Source: Nocardia nova SH22a (lineage in GTDB: Bacteria > Actinomycetota > Actinomycetes > Mycobacteriales > Mycobacteriaceae). Taken from it: 64,000 bases of DNA. The translations under genes and the position numbers were made by a program. A model generated the notes under the pieces. That model saw nothing but the letters and a program-made list of their open reading frames with translations, searched no databases and was not told where the DNA came from. The DNA is taken from NCBI RefSeq assembly GCF_000523235.1, contig NZ_CP006850.1, positions 2,542,001 to 2,606,000 on the forward strand, written 5' to 3'. Shown one piece after another: positions 26,494 through 35,154 of this stretch. The stretch's first letter is position 1, and the number at the start of each line of letters is the position of its first letter.

Positions 26494-28052
26494 CGGCGGG
26501 CGAAGCGTCCGCGGCGCAGCGTCCGCGCCACCAGCTGTGCCGCGGTGCGCCCGCTCGCACCCGACACGCCACCGCCGGGATGGGTCGAGGCGCCGGTGAG
26601 ATACAGCCCGGGCGCGCCGGGCACGCGCTGATCCGACAGTTCCGGTAGCGGCCGCCAGAAGAACATCTGATCCAGCGACATCTCCACGTGCATCACATTG
26701 CCGCCGATCAGTCCGAGTTCACGCTCCAGATCGGCGGGAGTCTGCACGAACCGCTGCCGCACGGAATCCGCGAAACCCGGTGCGAGCGCGTCGACCTCGG
26801 CGATGATGCGATCGGCCTCGCGCTCACCGTGCGCACTCCAGGCACTGCCGTCGGCGAGCCGGTGCGGATGCCACTGCGCCCACAGCGACAGCTGATGTTC
26901 GCCCGGCGGTGCGATCGTGGGGTCGAGGGCGCTGAAACTCATCGCCAGCACGGCCGGGCGCGGCGGCAGGTCCCCGGCCAGGGCCGCGGCGTGCGCCAGG
27001 CGCAGCTGTCGCCGATCGGTGACCAGCAGCTGCAGACCGCGCGCCGATTCGGCCGCGGTGGCGCCGGAATAGGCGGGCAGTGCGGTGGTGGCCGCGCGCA
27101 CCACCATGCCGATGCCGGGCCCGACGCGGATGCGGCGGCGCCAGTCGTCGATCACGGCGCCGTCGAATCCGCCGCGCCGCAACAGGTCCAGTGTGGTCAG
27201 TACATGGGCGCCGGAGATCACGGTGCGGGCGAACAGATCCCGGCCCGCGGCCGTGCGGACCCGCCATCCGTCGCCCGCGCGACGCAGTTCGGTCACCGCG
27301 TCACCGGCCGAGACCACCCCGCCGTCGGCTCGCAGCCGCGCCACCAGGGCGGTGGTGAGCGCGCCGCTGCCGCCGATCGCGCGCCCGGGCGGAAGGGTGT
27401 GCATGAGGGCCGCGAATCCGGCCATGGGCGCGGTGCCCGGTTCCGACATCGGCGGGCCCGACTGCGCGCCGAACCAGGCCAGCGCCGCCTTGAGCCGTTC
27501 GTCGTCGAACCAGGTGTCCAGCAGCGCGTCTCCGGACTGCAGGAACTCCCGTGACAGTCCGCTCGCGCCTCCGCGCGCGTCCAGGCCCCAGAACGAGCGC
27601 ACGAACCGGCCCGCGGTGGCCGCGCCGCCGAACGATCGCATCACCCGCTGGGCCCGCGGCCCCCAGACCGCGACGAACCGGCGGTAGGCGTCGGCGTCGC
27701 GGGCGCCGCACGCCCGCTCGATGGCGGCGCAGGTCCGCGCGACATCACGGTGGAAGACGATCGGCACCGCCCCGGATCCCGGCGGCGCCGGTGCGAAAGC
27801 CCAGGGATCGCAGTCGATGTAGCGCAGTCCGAACCGCGCGAGCTCGAGCTCCTCGATGATCCCGGTGTGCCGGATCATGATGTGCGCCGAGGAACCGCGA
27901 TCGACCAGATGGCCGGGGAACCGCTCCACCGTCGATACCGCGCCGCCGAGCACCTCATCGCGTTCGAGTACCTCGACCGGATGTCCCGCGCGTGCCAGAT
28001 AACACGCCGCGACCAGTGCGTTGTGGCCCGATCCGATGATCAGCGTCGTCAC
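26490..28052 (-). CDS. crtO: CrtO-type carotenoid ketolase (FAD-dependent)
   Basis: 520 residues. Dinucleotide-binding start TLIIGSGHNALVAACYLARAG, then GGAVSTVERFPGHLVDRGSS and the C-terminal LYLTGASTHPGGGVSGASG typical of CrtI/CrtO oxidoreductases. From memory it closely resembles CrtO of Rhodococcus erythropolis, which adds a 4-keto group to beta/gamma-carotene. No cyclase gene is in this window, so the ring-bearing substrate must come from elsewhere. GTG 28052 overlaps the GNAT stop (GTGA). Confidence 0.85.
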   Translation of the reverse strand: MTTLIIGSGHNALVAACYLARAGHPVEVLERDEVLGGAVSTVERFPGHLVDRGSSAHIMIRHTGIIEELELARFGLRYIDCDPWAFAPAPPGSGAVPIVFHRDVARTCAAIERACGARDADAYRRFVAVWGPRAQRVMRSFGGAATAGRFVRSFWGLDARGGASGLSREFLQSGDALLDTWFDDERLKAALAWFGAQSGPPMSEPGTAPMAGFAALMHTLPPGRAIGGSGALTTALVARLRADGGVVSAGDAVTELRRAGDGWRVRTAAGRDLFARTVISGAHVLTTLDLLRRGGFDGAVIDDWRRRIRVGPGIGMVVRAATTALPAYSGATAAESARGLQLLVTDRRQLRLAHAAALAGDLPPRPAVLAMSFSALDPTIAPPGEHQLSLWAQWHPHRLADGSAWSAHGEREADRIIAEVDALAPGFADSVRQRFVQTPADLERELGLIGGNVMHVEMSLDQMFFWRPLPELSDQRVPGAPGLYLTGASTHPGGGVSGASGRTAAQLVARTLRRGRFARR

Positions 28053-28669
28053 CGCGGCGGTACCCGCATCGGCAGCGGGCGGCCCAGGACGGCGAACCTG
28101 CGGGTGTCGCCGGAGAACACGAAATGCCGCACCACATCGGTGAATCCCTGCCGCCGGTACAGCCGCCAGGCGCGGTTGTCCTCCCGGTCGACCTCCGGTG
28201 TGGACAGCAGCACCGCCTTCTCGGTGCGCTGTTCGAGCAGCCGCACCAGCAGCGTCTCGCCGATCCCGCGGCCCTGCGCCGCCGGGTGCACATGCAGTTC
28301 GGTGAGTTCGAAATAGTCCGACAGCAGATCGCGCGTGGCCTGTTCCGGCCAGCCCGACCGCCGCATCCCGGTGTGCACCTGCTGATGCCACCACTGATGG
28401 GCGGCGCCCCGGTAGCCGTAGGCGATCGCCACGATCGGCGCGGTCCGCGCGTCGACGTGGCCCGAGTCGTCGGGAACCAGCGCGGCGACGGCCTGCCAGC
28501 CCGGTCGGGTGGTGTGCTCGGCCCACATCGGGGCCCGATGATGTTCGGTGCCGCGCGGATAGTCCATGGCCGCGACGTACACCGCGAGCGCGTCGTGTAG
28601 CCGGTGGCGCAGGGTCGCGGCGGAGAGATCGACCACGACGGGGGCGGGGGTGTGCCTGACGGCGGTCAT
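28049..28669 (-). CDS. GNAT family N-acetyltransferase (Rv2170 type)
   Basis: 206 residues, the same length as Rv2170 (recalled). The acetyl-CoA loop is ELHVHPAAQGRGIGETLL (Q/RxxGxG/A) followed by NRAWRLYRRQGFTDV. The acceptor is not evident; Rv2170 has been linked to lysine acetylation of isocitrate dehydrogenase. First gene of the reverse-strand unit GNAT-crtO-cruF-lppM-GT. ATG 28669 is used; no strong ribosome-binding site is seen. Confidence 0.82.
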   Translation of the reverse strand: MTAVRHTPAPVVVDLSAATLRHRLHDALAVYVAAMDYPRGTEHHRAPMWAEHTTRPGWQAVAALVPDDSGHVDARTAPIVAIAYGYRGAAHQWWHQQVHTGMRRSGWPEQATRDLLSDYFELTELHVHPAAQGRGIGETLLVRLLEQRTEKAVLLSTPEVDREDNRAWRLYRRQGFTDVVRHFVFSGDTRRFAVLGRPLPMRVPPR

Positions 28670-28825
28670 CTGCGGGAAGCCATATCTACGGGGGCCGTCT
28701 CTGTCTGTCGGAGGGCCGGGCGGGGCGCGGCCGGGTGCGGGTGGGCCATATCCAGGGTGCGCGGATGTCGTTCGGGGCGAAAGTCTGTCGGTGGTCGTCT
28801 CTATATTCACATTCAATTGAAACGT

Positions 28826-28841
28826 TCGAATACCTGTTCGG
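28826..28841 (+). promoter_or_regulatory. Possible LexA/SOS-like box
   Basis: TCGAAT-ACCT-GTTCGG matches the mycobacterial SOS box TCGAAC-N4-GTTCGA at 10 of 12 positions. A perfect palindrome TTCAATTGAA (28812-28821) lies beside it. It is between the GNAT and HEPN genes. LexA binding is inference. Confidence 0.35.
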
Positions 28842-28886
28842 TTCGATCGGTCGACCGGGCCGGGTATGCGGAATGTGGAGGTGGGC

Positions 28887-29333
28887 ATGATGGCTGGTCG
28901 GATGGACGATCCACGACGCACGGGCCGGGCCGGGGGACTGCTCGACCGCGCCGACACCATGGTCGTGCAGGCCTGGGCCGAACCCGATCCCCGGGAGCGG
29001 CTGCGCACCGCGTATCTGGCGGCGCTGCGCGGCGCGGGCGCGGTCCTGGCCGCGACGGGCGCCGACCGCGCCCCGCGGGCACGATCGCGTAACGCCTGGG
29101 TGCTCATGGAGCAGGCGGCGCCGGAGTTCGTCATGTGGGCGGACTATTTCAGTTCCTTCTCCGAGTTGCGCGCCGCGCTGGAGGCCGGTCTGGACCGCGC
29201 GATCAGCGATGTCCAGGCCGACGAGTTCGCCTCGCGGGTGGAGGCATTCCTGCACGATGTGGAGGATGCGCTGTCGATCACCGCGGTCCGATTGCGCCCG
29301 GCGGCGGGCCGCGGAGGTGACGGTACGGCGTGA
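28887..29333 (+). CDS. SAV_6107-family HEPN-type protein
   Basis: 148 residues, mostly helical: GGLLDRADTMVVQAWAEPDP, RLRTAYLAALRGAGAVLAATG, RSRNAWVLMEQAAPEF. This matches the SAV_6107 family, related to HEPN helical bundles; the RxxxxH nuclease motif of active HEPN toxins is not obvious. ATG 28887 is preferred because GGAGGTGGG lies just upstream; an upstream ATG at 28866 is in frame. Function unknown. Confidence 0.7.
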   Translation: MMAGRMDDPRRTGRAGGLLDRADTMVVQAWAEPDPRERLRTAYLAALRGAGAVLAATGADRAPRARSRNAWVLMEQAAPEFVMWADYFSSFSELRAALEAGLDRAISDVQADEFASRVEAFLHDVEDALSITAVRLRPAAGRGGDGTA

Positions 29334-29457
29334 ACATCGGCGAGTAGGTGGTAGCACGCTGATCGAACTCGTATCATTGGTGGCAGTAGCCGCCAAGGTC
29401 GGCTACTTGTCGTCTACCCGGAGGCGACAACCAGGACCTAGTGCCGGGGGAGGTACC

Positions 29458-29886
29458 GTGCCACTCTCCGAGCACGAGCAGCGCATGCTCGAACAGATCG
29501 AGAGCGCGCTCTATGCTGAGGACCCTAAATTCGCCTCGACCGTTCGCGGCGGACGGCTTCGCTCTGTCACCGGAAGACGCAGACTTCAGGCGGCCGCGCT
29601 CTTCGTCCTCGGCCTCGTTCTTCTGGTCGCGGGAATCGCCCTGCCGGTCAAGCCCGGCGGATTCCCCATCATCAGCCTGCTCGGCTTCATCGTGATGTTC
29701 GGTGCGGGCGTTCTGTTGCTGCTCGGTGGCTCGGGCATGGCCAAGGGTGCCCGCGGCAAGGGTGACGCGCCGTCGGGTCCCGGCGGTGCTCCCGGCCGGT
29801 CGGCAAAGAGTAAGCAACGCAAGGCGGGTGGCTTCTCCGCCCGTATGGAGGATCGCTTCCGCAGACGGTTCGAACAGGGCAACTGA
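29458..29886 (+). CDS. DUF3040 membrane protein (Rv2169c type)
   Basis: 142 residues. Opens PLSEHEQRMLEQIESALYAEDPKFA, the DUF3040 hallmark, then two membrane segments (LQAAALFVLGLVLLVAGIAL and IISLLGFIVMFGAGVLLLLG) and a basic Gly/Lys/Arg tail. GTG 29458 has GGGGGAGGT upstream. It lies between the HEPN gene and mraZ, as Rv2169c does near the M. tuberculosis dcw cluster (recalled). Role unknown. It ends before a strong terminator. Confidence 0.82.
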   Translation: MPLSEHEQRMLEQIESALYAEDPKFASTVRGGRLRSVTGRRRLQAAALFVLGLVLLVAGIALPVKPGGFPIISLLGFIVMFGAGVLLLLGGSGMAKGARGKGDAPSGPGGAPGRSAKSKQRKAGGFSARMEDRFRRRFEQGN

Positions 29887-29969
29887 GTCCGGTTCGCCCT
29901 GCGGGCCGGGTGTGGTTGCGTGGCGATAGCCACGGGTCGCCCCCGATAGCCGAGAACTGAAGAACGTCG

Positions 29970-30000
29970 AACGACACGCCGCCCGAAGCGGCGTGTCGTT
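29970..30000 (+). terminator. Rho-independent terminator after the DUF3040 gene
   Basis: A perfect 13-bp stem (29970-29982 with 29988-30000) and 5-base loop, followed by TTCGTTT. It insulates the dcw cluster from upstream transcription. Confidence 0.85.
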
Positions 30001-30063
30001 TTCGTTTGCGCGATGTGGCGCGGATCGCATTCGCCCGGTGCCGATTTCGTTCACCCCGCGATT

Positions 30064-30106
30064 CCCCACCCCTCCCCACCGGGATCCCCCACCCCTCCCC
30101 ACCGGG
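30064..30106. repeat. Two C-rich tandem repeat units upstream of mraZ
   Basis: CCCCACCCCTCCCCACCGGG occurs at 30064-30083 and 30087-30106, a 23-bp period. The C runs on one strand could form G-quadruplex-like structure on the other. No known role. Confidence 0.7.
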
Positions 30107-30269
30107 CCTGCGGGCCCGTCCCAGCTGCGGGTTTGCTGATCGTTGTCGGACCGCCCGCCGGTTCGGCGACACGGGTCGGGGGAACTCGGCGAAATCTCCC
30201 CACCGCGGTGATAGCTGAGTTGACCTGGTCAATCCCGGATCCGGGGATCGAGATCACCGCATCTTTCGA

Positions 30270-30297
30270 TTGAAAGTGGGGGAAAGTGGGGTAATGT
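30270..30297 (+). promoter_or_regulatory. mraZ (dcw cluster) promoter
   Basis: TTGAAA (30270-30275) and TAATGT (30292-30297) with a 16-bp spacer. The MraZ boxes lie across it, so bound MraZ would block RNA polymerase. Confidence 0.7.
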
Positions 30298-30302
30298 GGA
30301 GC
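30273..30302 (+). promoter_or_regulatory. Triple MraZ box
   Basis: Three direct repeats of exactly 10 bp: AAAGTGGGGG, AAAGTGGGGT, AATGTGGAGC. MraZ is known to bind such repeats before its own gene as a ring-shaped octamer or dodecamer, giving autorepression of the cluster. Confidence 0.82.
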
Positions 30303-30356
30303 GCGCACTGATAGTGGTCGATCAGACGAGGTGATCGAGCGGGAGGTGTCGAGACT

Positions 30357-30788
30357 GTGTTTCTCGGTACCTACACGCCTCGGCTGGACGACAAAGGGCG
30401 ACTGACGTTGCCGGCGAAGTTTCGCGACGAACTGGCGGGAGGGTTGATGGTCACGAAAGGTCAGGACCACAGCCTTGCCGTCTATCCCAAAGAAGAGTTC
30501 ACCGCGCTGGCGCGGCGAGCCGCGGCGGCGTCCCGAAGCAACCCGCAGGCAAGGGCTTTCGTTCGCGCCCTCGCGGCGTCCACGGACGAGCAACGTCCCG
30601 ACGGGCAGGGCCGGATCACGTTGTCCGGCGAACATCGCCGCTACGCGAATCTGTCCAAGGACTGTGTGGTGATCGGCTCGGTCGATTTCCTCGAGATCTG
30701 GGACAAGGAGGCGTGGGATTCCTACCTCGCCGAGCACGAGGAGGACTACTCGCTGGCAGGAGACGAGTCGCTGGGCGGAATTTTCTGA
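30357..30788 (+). CDS. mraZ: Transcriptional regulator MraZ
   Basis: 143 residues. Two SpoVT-AbrB/MraZ repeats: [25 protein letters not shown] and [18 protein letters not shown], each with the DxxGR(I/L)xLP pattern. MraZ is a ring-forming DNA-binding protein that regulates the dcw cluster through the boxes just upstream. GTG 30357 follows GGGAGG by 10-11 bases. First gene of the cluster; rsmH follows at 150 bp. Confidence 0.95.
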   Translation: MFLGTYTPRLDDKGRLTLPAKFRDELAGGLMVTKGQDHSLAVYPKEEFTALARRAAAASRSNPQARAFVRALAASTDEQRPDGQGRITLSGEHRRYANLSKDCVVIGSVDFLEIWDKEAWDSYLAEHEEDYSLAGDESLGGIF

Positions 30789-30937
30789 TCCGAGACAGGC
30801 GAGTGCCCTGCGGCCTCTGCCCGACACGGACCCTGACGTACTTCCCCAACGCCAGGTGCCGTGCTTCGGACAGAGACCTCGGGGCATTGGCCGCCGATTC
30901 GTCGCAAGCACCGTGAGCCAGGATTCGGGAGGTCGAG

Positions 30938-31909
30938 GTGACTCATGACAGCGACCGCCCGCGCCACGTTCCGGTCCTGCTGCGGCGCGCCGACGAAATC
31001 CTCGGTCCCGCACTGGAATCCGGTGGGGTGCTGGTGGATGCCACCCTCGGGCTGGGCGGGCACGCCGAGTATTTTCTCCGCACCTATCCCGCGATCCGGC
31101 TGATCGGCCTGGACCGTGACACCGAGGCGCTGCGGCTGGCCGGTGAGCGGCTGGCGCCGTACGCGGACCGAATCACGTTGGTGCACACCCGATACGACGG
31201 GCTGTCCGGCGCACTGCGGCAGGCGGGACTGGCCGAGAGTGGTTCCGTGCGGGCCGTGCTGATGGATCTCGGTGTGTCCTCGATGCAACTCGACGAGGCC
31301 GATCGCGGGTTCGCCTATTCGGTGGACGCGCCACTGGACATGCGCATGGATCCCACCGCGAATCTCACCGCGGCGGAGGTGCTCAACACCTACAGCCACG
31401 GCGATCTGGCCCGGATCCTGAAAACCTATGGCGAGGAACGGTTCGCGGGCCGGATCGCCAGCGAGATCGTGCGCCGCCGCGCCGACCGGCCGTTCACCAC
31501 GAGCGCGCAGCTGGTGGAGCTGCTCTACGACGCGATCCCGGCGGCCACCCGGCGCACCGGCGGGCATCCGGCCAAGCGGACGTTCCAGGCGCTGCGGATC
31601 GAGGTCAACGGGGAACTGGACTCGCTGCAGGCCGCGGTGCCGGCGGCGCTGCGGGCCCTGGAGGTGGGCGGTCGGATCGTCGTCATGTCGTATCAGTCGC
31701 TCGAGGACAAGGTCGTCAAGCAGATCTTCGCGCAGGCGGCGGCGTCTCGCACGCCGCTGGACCTGCCTGTCGAATTGCCCGGTATGGGACCGGAATTCGC
31801 GATTCTGACCAGGGGCGCGGAGAAGGCGAGCGCGGCGGAGATCGAGGAGAACCCACGGGCCGCTCCGGTGCGGATGCGGGCCGCGGAACGAATACAGAGG
31901 GCCGGATGA
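30938..31909 (+). CDS. rsmH: 16S rRNA (cytosine-1402-N4)-methyltransferase
   Basis: 323 residues. [29 protein letters not shown] (SAM loop), [32 protein letters not shown] (shown in parts: [18 protein letters not shown]) and PLDMRMDP are RsmH (MraW) hallmarks, with [15 protein letters not shown] later. It methylates C1402 in the ribosomal P site. GTG 30938 has GGGAGG 5-6 bases upstream. Confidence 0.95.
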   Translation: MTHDSDRPRHVPVLLRRADEILGPALESGGVLVDATLGLGGHAEYFLRTYPAIRLIGLDRDTEALRLAGERLAPYADRITLVHTRYDGLSGALRQAGLAESGSVRAVLMDLGVSSMQLDEADRGFAYSVDAPLDMRMDPTANLTAAEVLNTYSHGDLARILKTYGEERFAGRIASEIVRRRADRPFTTSAQLVELLYDAIPAATRRTGGHPAKRTFQALRIEVNGELDSLQAAVPAALRALEVGGRIVVMSYQSLEDKVVKQIFAQAAASRTPLDLPVELPGMGPEFAILTRGAEKASAAEIEENPRAAPVRMRAAERIQRAG

Positions 31910-31970
31910 TCATGATCCGGCGTGGGGGGCACGGCCAGTCTCACAGGTACACGGTAGGGGAGGCAGGACT

Positions 31971-32897
31971 ATGAGCGTGCGGACACGGGTGGACGCACCA
32001 CGACGGGCCCAGCGGTCCGTCCCGCGGCGAGCGCAGAGCGCCGATCGCGTGAAAACCGGTGCGGCGCAGCGGGCCTACGCGCGCCGGCGCAATCGTGCGG
32101 GGGAGCGGATGCTGCCGCCGCTACCGGGGCGCGCCGGATCGCTGATGGCCGGGCGGCTGCCGTTCGTGGCCGCCATTCTCGCGTTGCTCGGCTGCGGTCT
32201 GCTGGTGACCCTGGTCCTGACCACGCATGCCGCCGAGGACAGCTATCAGCTCAGCGACGCCCGCAAGGTCAACCGGCAGTTGCTCGACGAGCGCGCGGCG
32301 CTGGAGCGGGAGGTCAAGGCCGCCGACTCGCCGCCCGAACTGGCCGACCGGGCACGTGAGCTGGGCATGGTCCCGGCGAAGGATCCGGCCCGCCTGCTGG
32401 TGGCGCCCGACGGCACGGTGACCGTGGTCGGCAAGGAGACACCCGCGGAGGGGCCGCCTCAGCCGCCGCTGAACACCACCCCGGCCACAGTGCCGCCGAA
32501 ACTCCCGCAGGCGAACGGTGAGCGGCTGGTGCCGGTGACCACCGCACCGGCGCCCGCTGCTGCGCCCGCACCGGCCGATCGGAGCGTGGCGGATCGGAAC
32601 CAGGCACCCGGACAAGCCGTTCCGGCCCCGGCCGAGGCGGCGCCCGCCGCACCCGGCCAGCAGGTACCCGCACCGGCCGACCAGGTACCGGCACCGGCCG
32701 AGCAGGCGCCCGCGCCCGCACCGGCTCAGCCCGCACCCGCCGAACCGGCGCCGGGACAGCAGACGGAGGTTCCGCCGCAGGTGCGGGCCGCTCCGGCGGC
32801 GCCCGTGCCCGGTGAGGCGCCGGTGGCGCAGGCGGGTCCGCCCGCGGCAGGTGACATGCCGGTCGCCCAGGCGGCACCCGGCGGTGCGCATCGATGA
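31971..32897 (+). CDS. ftsL: FtsL-like cell division membrane protein (Rv2164c type)
   Basis: 308 residues. A basic cytoplasmic N-terminus, one membrane segment at residues 63-85, then a short coiled coil (ARKVNRQLLDERAALEREV) as in FtsL/DivIC, and a long Pro/Ala-rich tail with repeated APAD/APAE units to the end. Position between rsmH and pbpB is the FtsL position. It should join FtsQ and FtsB-like protein at the septum to activate FtsW-PbpB. The tail (about 150 residues) is unusual compared with short FtsL of other bacteria and may span cell wall. Its stop overlaps pbpB (ATGA). Confidence 0.8.
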   Translation: MSVRTRVDAPRRAQRSVPRRAQSADRVKTGAAQRAYARRRNRAGERMLPPLPGRAGSLMAGRLPFVAAILALLGCGLLVTLVLTTHAAEDSYQLSDARKVNRQLLDERAALEREVKAADSPPELADRARELGMVPAKDPARLLVAPDGTVTVVGKETPAEGPPQPPLNTTPATVPPKLPQANGERLVPVTTAPAPAAAPAPADRSVADRNQAPGQAVPAPAEAAPAAPGQQVPAPADQVPAPAEQAPAPAPAQPAPAEPAPGQQTEVPPQVRAAPAAPVPGEAPVAQAGPPAAGDMPVAQAAPGGAHR

Positions 32898-34816
32898 CCG
32901 CGCGCGGCGGAGGCAGAAGTACCGGAGGCGGCACGGGGCGGGGTCGTACGGGAGCGCGTTCGGCGCCTGCCCGGCCGCGTCGCACCGCACGGCCCAAGAG
33001 TGCGCCGGAGGACACCGCCGTGCGCCTGCGCTTCGGCGTCGGCCGGATTCTGATGCTGGTGGCGCTGACGGTGGTGGCGCTGCAATTGCTGTGGCTGCAA
33101 ACGGTTTCCGCGCCGAAACTGTCGGCCGAGGCGGCCGCTCAGCGCGCCGTGCCGCAGGTCGACTGGGCCCAGCGCGGGTCGATCCTCGACCGCGACGGCC
33201 GGGCGCTGGCGTTCATGGTCGCGACCAAGAAACTGAACTTCCGCCCGGTCGCGGTGCGCAAGGAGCTGGCCGAGGCCCGGAGCAAGAGCGACAAGGCGCC
33301 CGAGGTCGACAAGCGGCTGGAGGCGATCGCGAAGGGGCTGCACGAGAAGCTGGGCAAGGACGCGCCCGGTGAATCCGACCTGCTGGCGAAGCTGCGCAGT
33401 GACGATCAGTTCGTCTACCTGGCCTACAACGTCGACGCGCGGGTGGCCGACGACATCGCCAAGGATTTCCCCGAGGTCGGGATGGAACGCCAGGACACCC
33501 CCGTCTACCCGGGCGGTTCCCTGGCGGCCAATGTCGTCGGGGCCACCGGCTGGGACGGGCACGGCCAGATCGGGCTCGAGGCCTCGATGGACTCGGTGCT
33601 GGCCGGCACCGACGGATCGCACACCTACGACCGCGGATCCGACGGGGCGGTGATTCCCGGCAGCGAGCGTGACAAGGTCCCCGCGGTCAACGGATCCGAT
33701 GTCGAGCTGACGCTGGACTCGGATCTGCAGTACTACGTCCAGCAGCAGGTGCAGGAGGCCAAGGACAAGTCGGGGGCGCTGGACGCCTCGGCGGTGGTGC
33801 TGGACGCGCACACCGGCCAGGTCCTCGCGATGGCCAACGACAACACCTTCAACCCCACCCAGGACCCGCAGACGTGGGGCCACTCCGACATGGGTAATCC
33901 GTCGGTCACCAACGCCTTCGAGCCCGGGTCGGTGAACAAGATCGTCGCCGCCACCGCGGCGATCGAATACGGTCTCGCGCGTCCGGACGAAGTGCTACAG
34001 GTCCCGGGCAGCATCCACATGGGCGGCGTCGACGTCGCCGATGCCTGGGTGCACGGGGTGATGCCGTACACCGTCACCGGGATCTTCGGCCATTCGTCCA
34101 ATGTGGGGACGCTGATGATCTCCCAGCGCATCGGCGAGCAGCGCTACGCGGAGATGCTCGACCGCTTCGGGCTGGGCAAGCGGACCGATGTCGGACTGCC
34201 CGGCGAGACCGGTGGCTGGGTGCCGCCGCGCAATCAGTGGTCGGGTTCGACGTTCTCCAATCTTCCCATCGGGCAGGGGCTTTCGATGTCCCTGCTGCAG
34301 ATGACGGGTATGTACCAGGCGGTCGCCAACGACGGCGTGCGCGTTCCGCCCCGGATCGTGAAGTCCGTCGTCGGTCCGGACGGCAAACGGCAGGAGCAGC
34401 CGCAACCCGACGGTGTGCGGGTGATGAGCCCGCAGACCTCGGCCACGCTGCGCCGCATGTTCCAGGCTGTCGTGCAACGGGATCCGCGCGGCATACAGCA
34501 GGGGACCGGTCCGTCGGCGTCGGTCGACGGCTACCAGATCGCCGGGAAGACCGGGACCGCGCAGAAGACCGATCCGGCCTGTGGTTGCTATTCCAACGAC
34601 AAGTACTACATCACCTTCGCCGGAATCGCCCCGGCGGACGATCCGCGCTACGTCGTGGGCATCATGCTCGACGAACCGCAGCGTGCCAGCGACGGCAGCG
34701 GGGTTCCGACCGCCGCACCGTTGTTCCACAACATCGCGTCCTGGGCCCTGCAGCGCGACCGGGTTCCCCCGTCCCCACCCGCCCCACGACTCGAACTCCA
34801 GGCCGAGAGCGATTGA
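32894..34816 (+). CDS. pbpB: Septal transpeptidase PbpB (FtsI, PBP3)
   Basis: 640 residues. A basic, Gly/Arg-rich cytoplasmic N-terminus, membrane segment at about residues 51-71, a pedestal domain (RGSILDRDGRALAF) and a class B transpeptidase domain. Active-site motifs: SVNK with Ser346 and Lys349, SSN at 401-403 and KTGTA from Lys552. DPACGC near the KTGTA motif supplies cysteines typical of actinobacterial FtsI. It crosslinks septal peptidoglycan with FtsW. Starts ATGA-overlapped with the ftsL-like gene. Confidence 0.95.
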   Translation: MTARGGGRSTGGGTGRGRTGARSAPARPRRTARPKSAPEDTAVRLRFGVGRILMLVALTVVALQLLWLQTVSAPKLSAEAAAQRAVPQVDWAQRGSILDRDGRALAFMVATKKLNFRPVAVRKELAEARSKSDKAPEVDKRLEAIAKGLHEKLGKDAPGESDLLAKLRSDDQFVYLAYNVDARVADDIAKDFPEVGMERQDTPVYPGGSLAANVVGATGWDGHGQIGLEASMDSVLAGTDGSHTYDRGSDGAVIPGSERDKVPAVNGSDVELTLDSDLQYYVQQQVQEAKDKSGALDASAVVLDAHTGQVLAMANDNTFNPTQDPQTWGHSDMGNPSVTNAFEPGSVNKIVAATAAIEYGLARPDEVLQVPGSIHMGGVDVADAWVHGVMPYTVTGIFGHSSNVGTLMISQRIGEQRYAEMLDRFGLGKRTDVGLPGETGGWVPPRNQWSGSTFSNLPIGQGLSMSLLQMTGMYQAVANDGVRVPPRIVKSVVGPDGKRQEQPQPDGVRVMSPQTSATLRRMFQAVVQRDPRGIQQGTGPSASVDGYQIAGKTGTAQKTDPACGCYSNDKYYITFAGIAPADDPRYVVGIMLDEPQRASDGSGVPTAAPLFHNIASWALQRDRVPPSPPAPRLELQAESD

Positions 34817-35154
34817 GCAAGTACACGATGACGGCCGGCCACCGGTGACGGCGGAAAACAGCTTGTGCCCCTTCGAGATTCGGCAGGATGTCGCAATCCC
34901 GTCCTCGCGCCGTGCCGCGCCGATCGCAGCCGATCGGCCCCGTCGCCCGGCGCGGGTTCGCGTCGGCGCCGCGCATCGGGCGATCCGTGCGAACAGGCCC
35001 GCGAGGCCCCGATCGGTGGTGCGGCCGGGGAGCGCTCCCGCGCGAGGCGGCCACGCTGCGTACCCGTGGACGGCCCACAGGTAACCTGACTCCCCGACCC
35101 CGAATCTCGCCACCCGAGGCACAGATGTGCGCCCCAGAAAGGAGCCTGGTACCC
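34817..35154. other. Gap between pbpB and murE
   Basis: 338 bp. The murE frame is open through much of it but has no conserved Mur sequence there. TAACCT at 35082-35087 is a possible -10, giving murE a promoter of its own. No terminator or RNA was recognised. Confidence 0.4.

Larger units (their letters stand above)
29887..30356. other. Region between DUF3040 gene and mraZ
   Basis: 470 bp without a supported gene. It holds a terminator (29970-30000), a C-rich 23-bp-period tandem repeat (30064-30106), and the mraZ promoter with MraZ boxes (30270-30302). Confidence 0.6.

Noticed and set aside
35081..35097. GTAACC near murE as a third MtrA-type site
   Set aside because: The second half-site is missing at the 5-bp spacing; the sequence is better read as a possible -10.
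34888..35154. Extension of murE by 89 codons into the upstream gap
   Set aside because: The residues are Arg/Pro-rich and unlike MurE, while GTG 35155 has a good ribosome site and fits family length.
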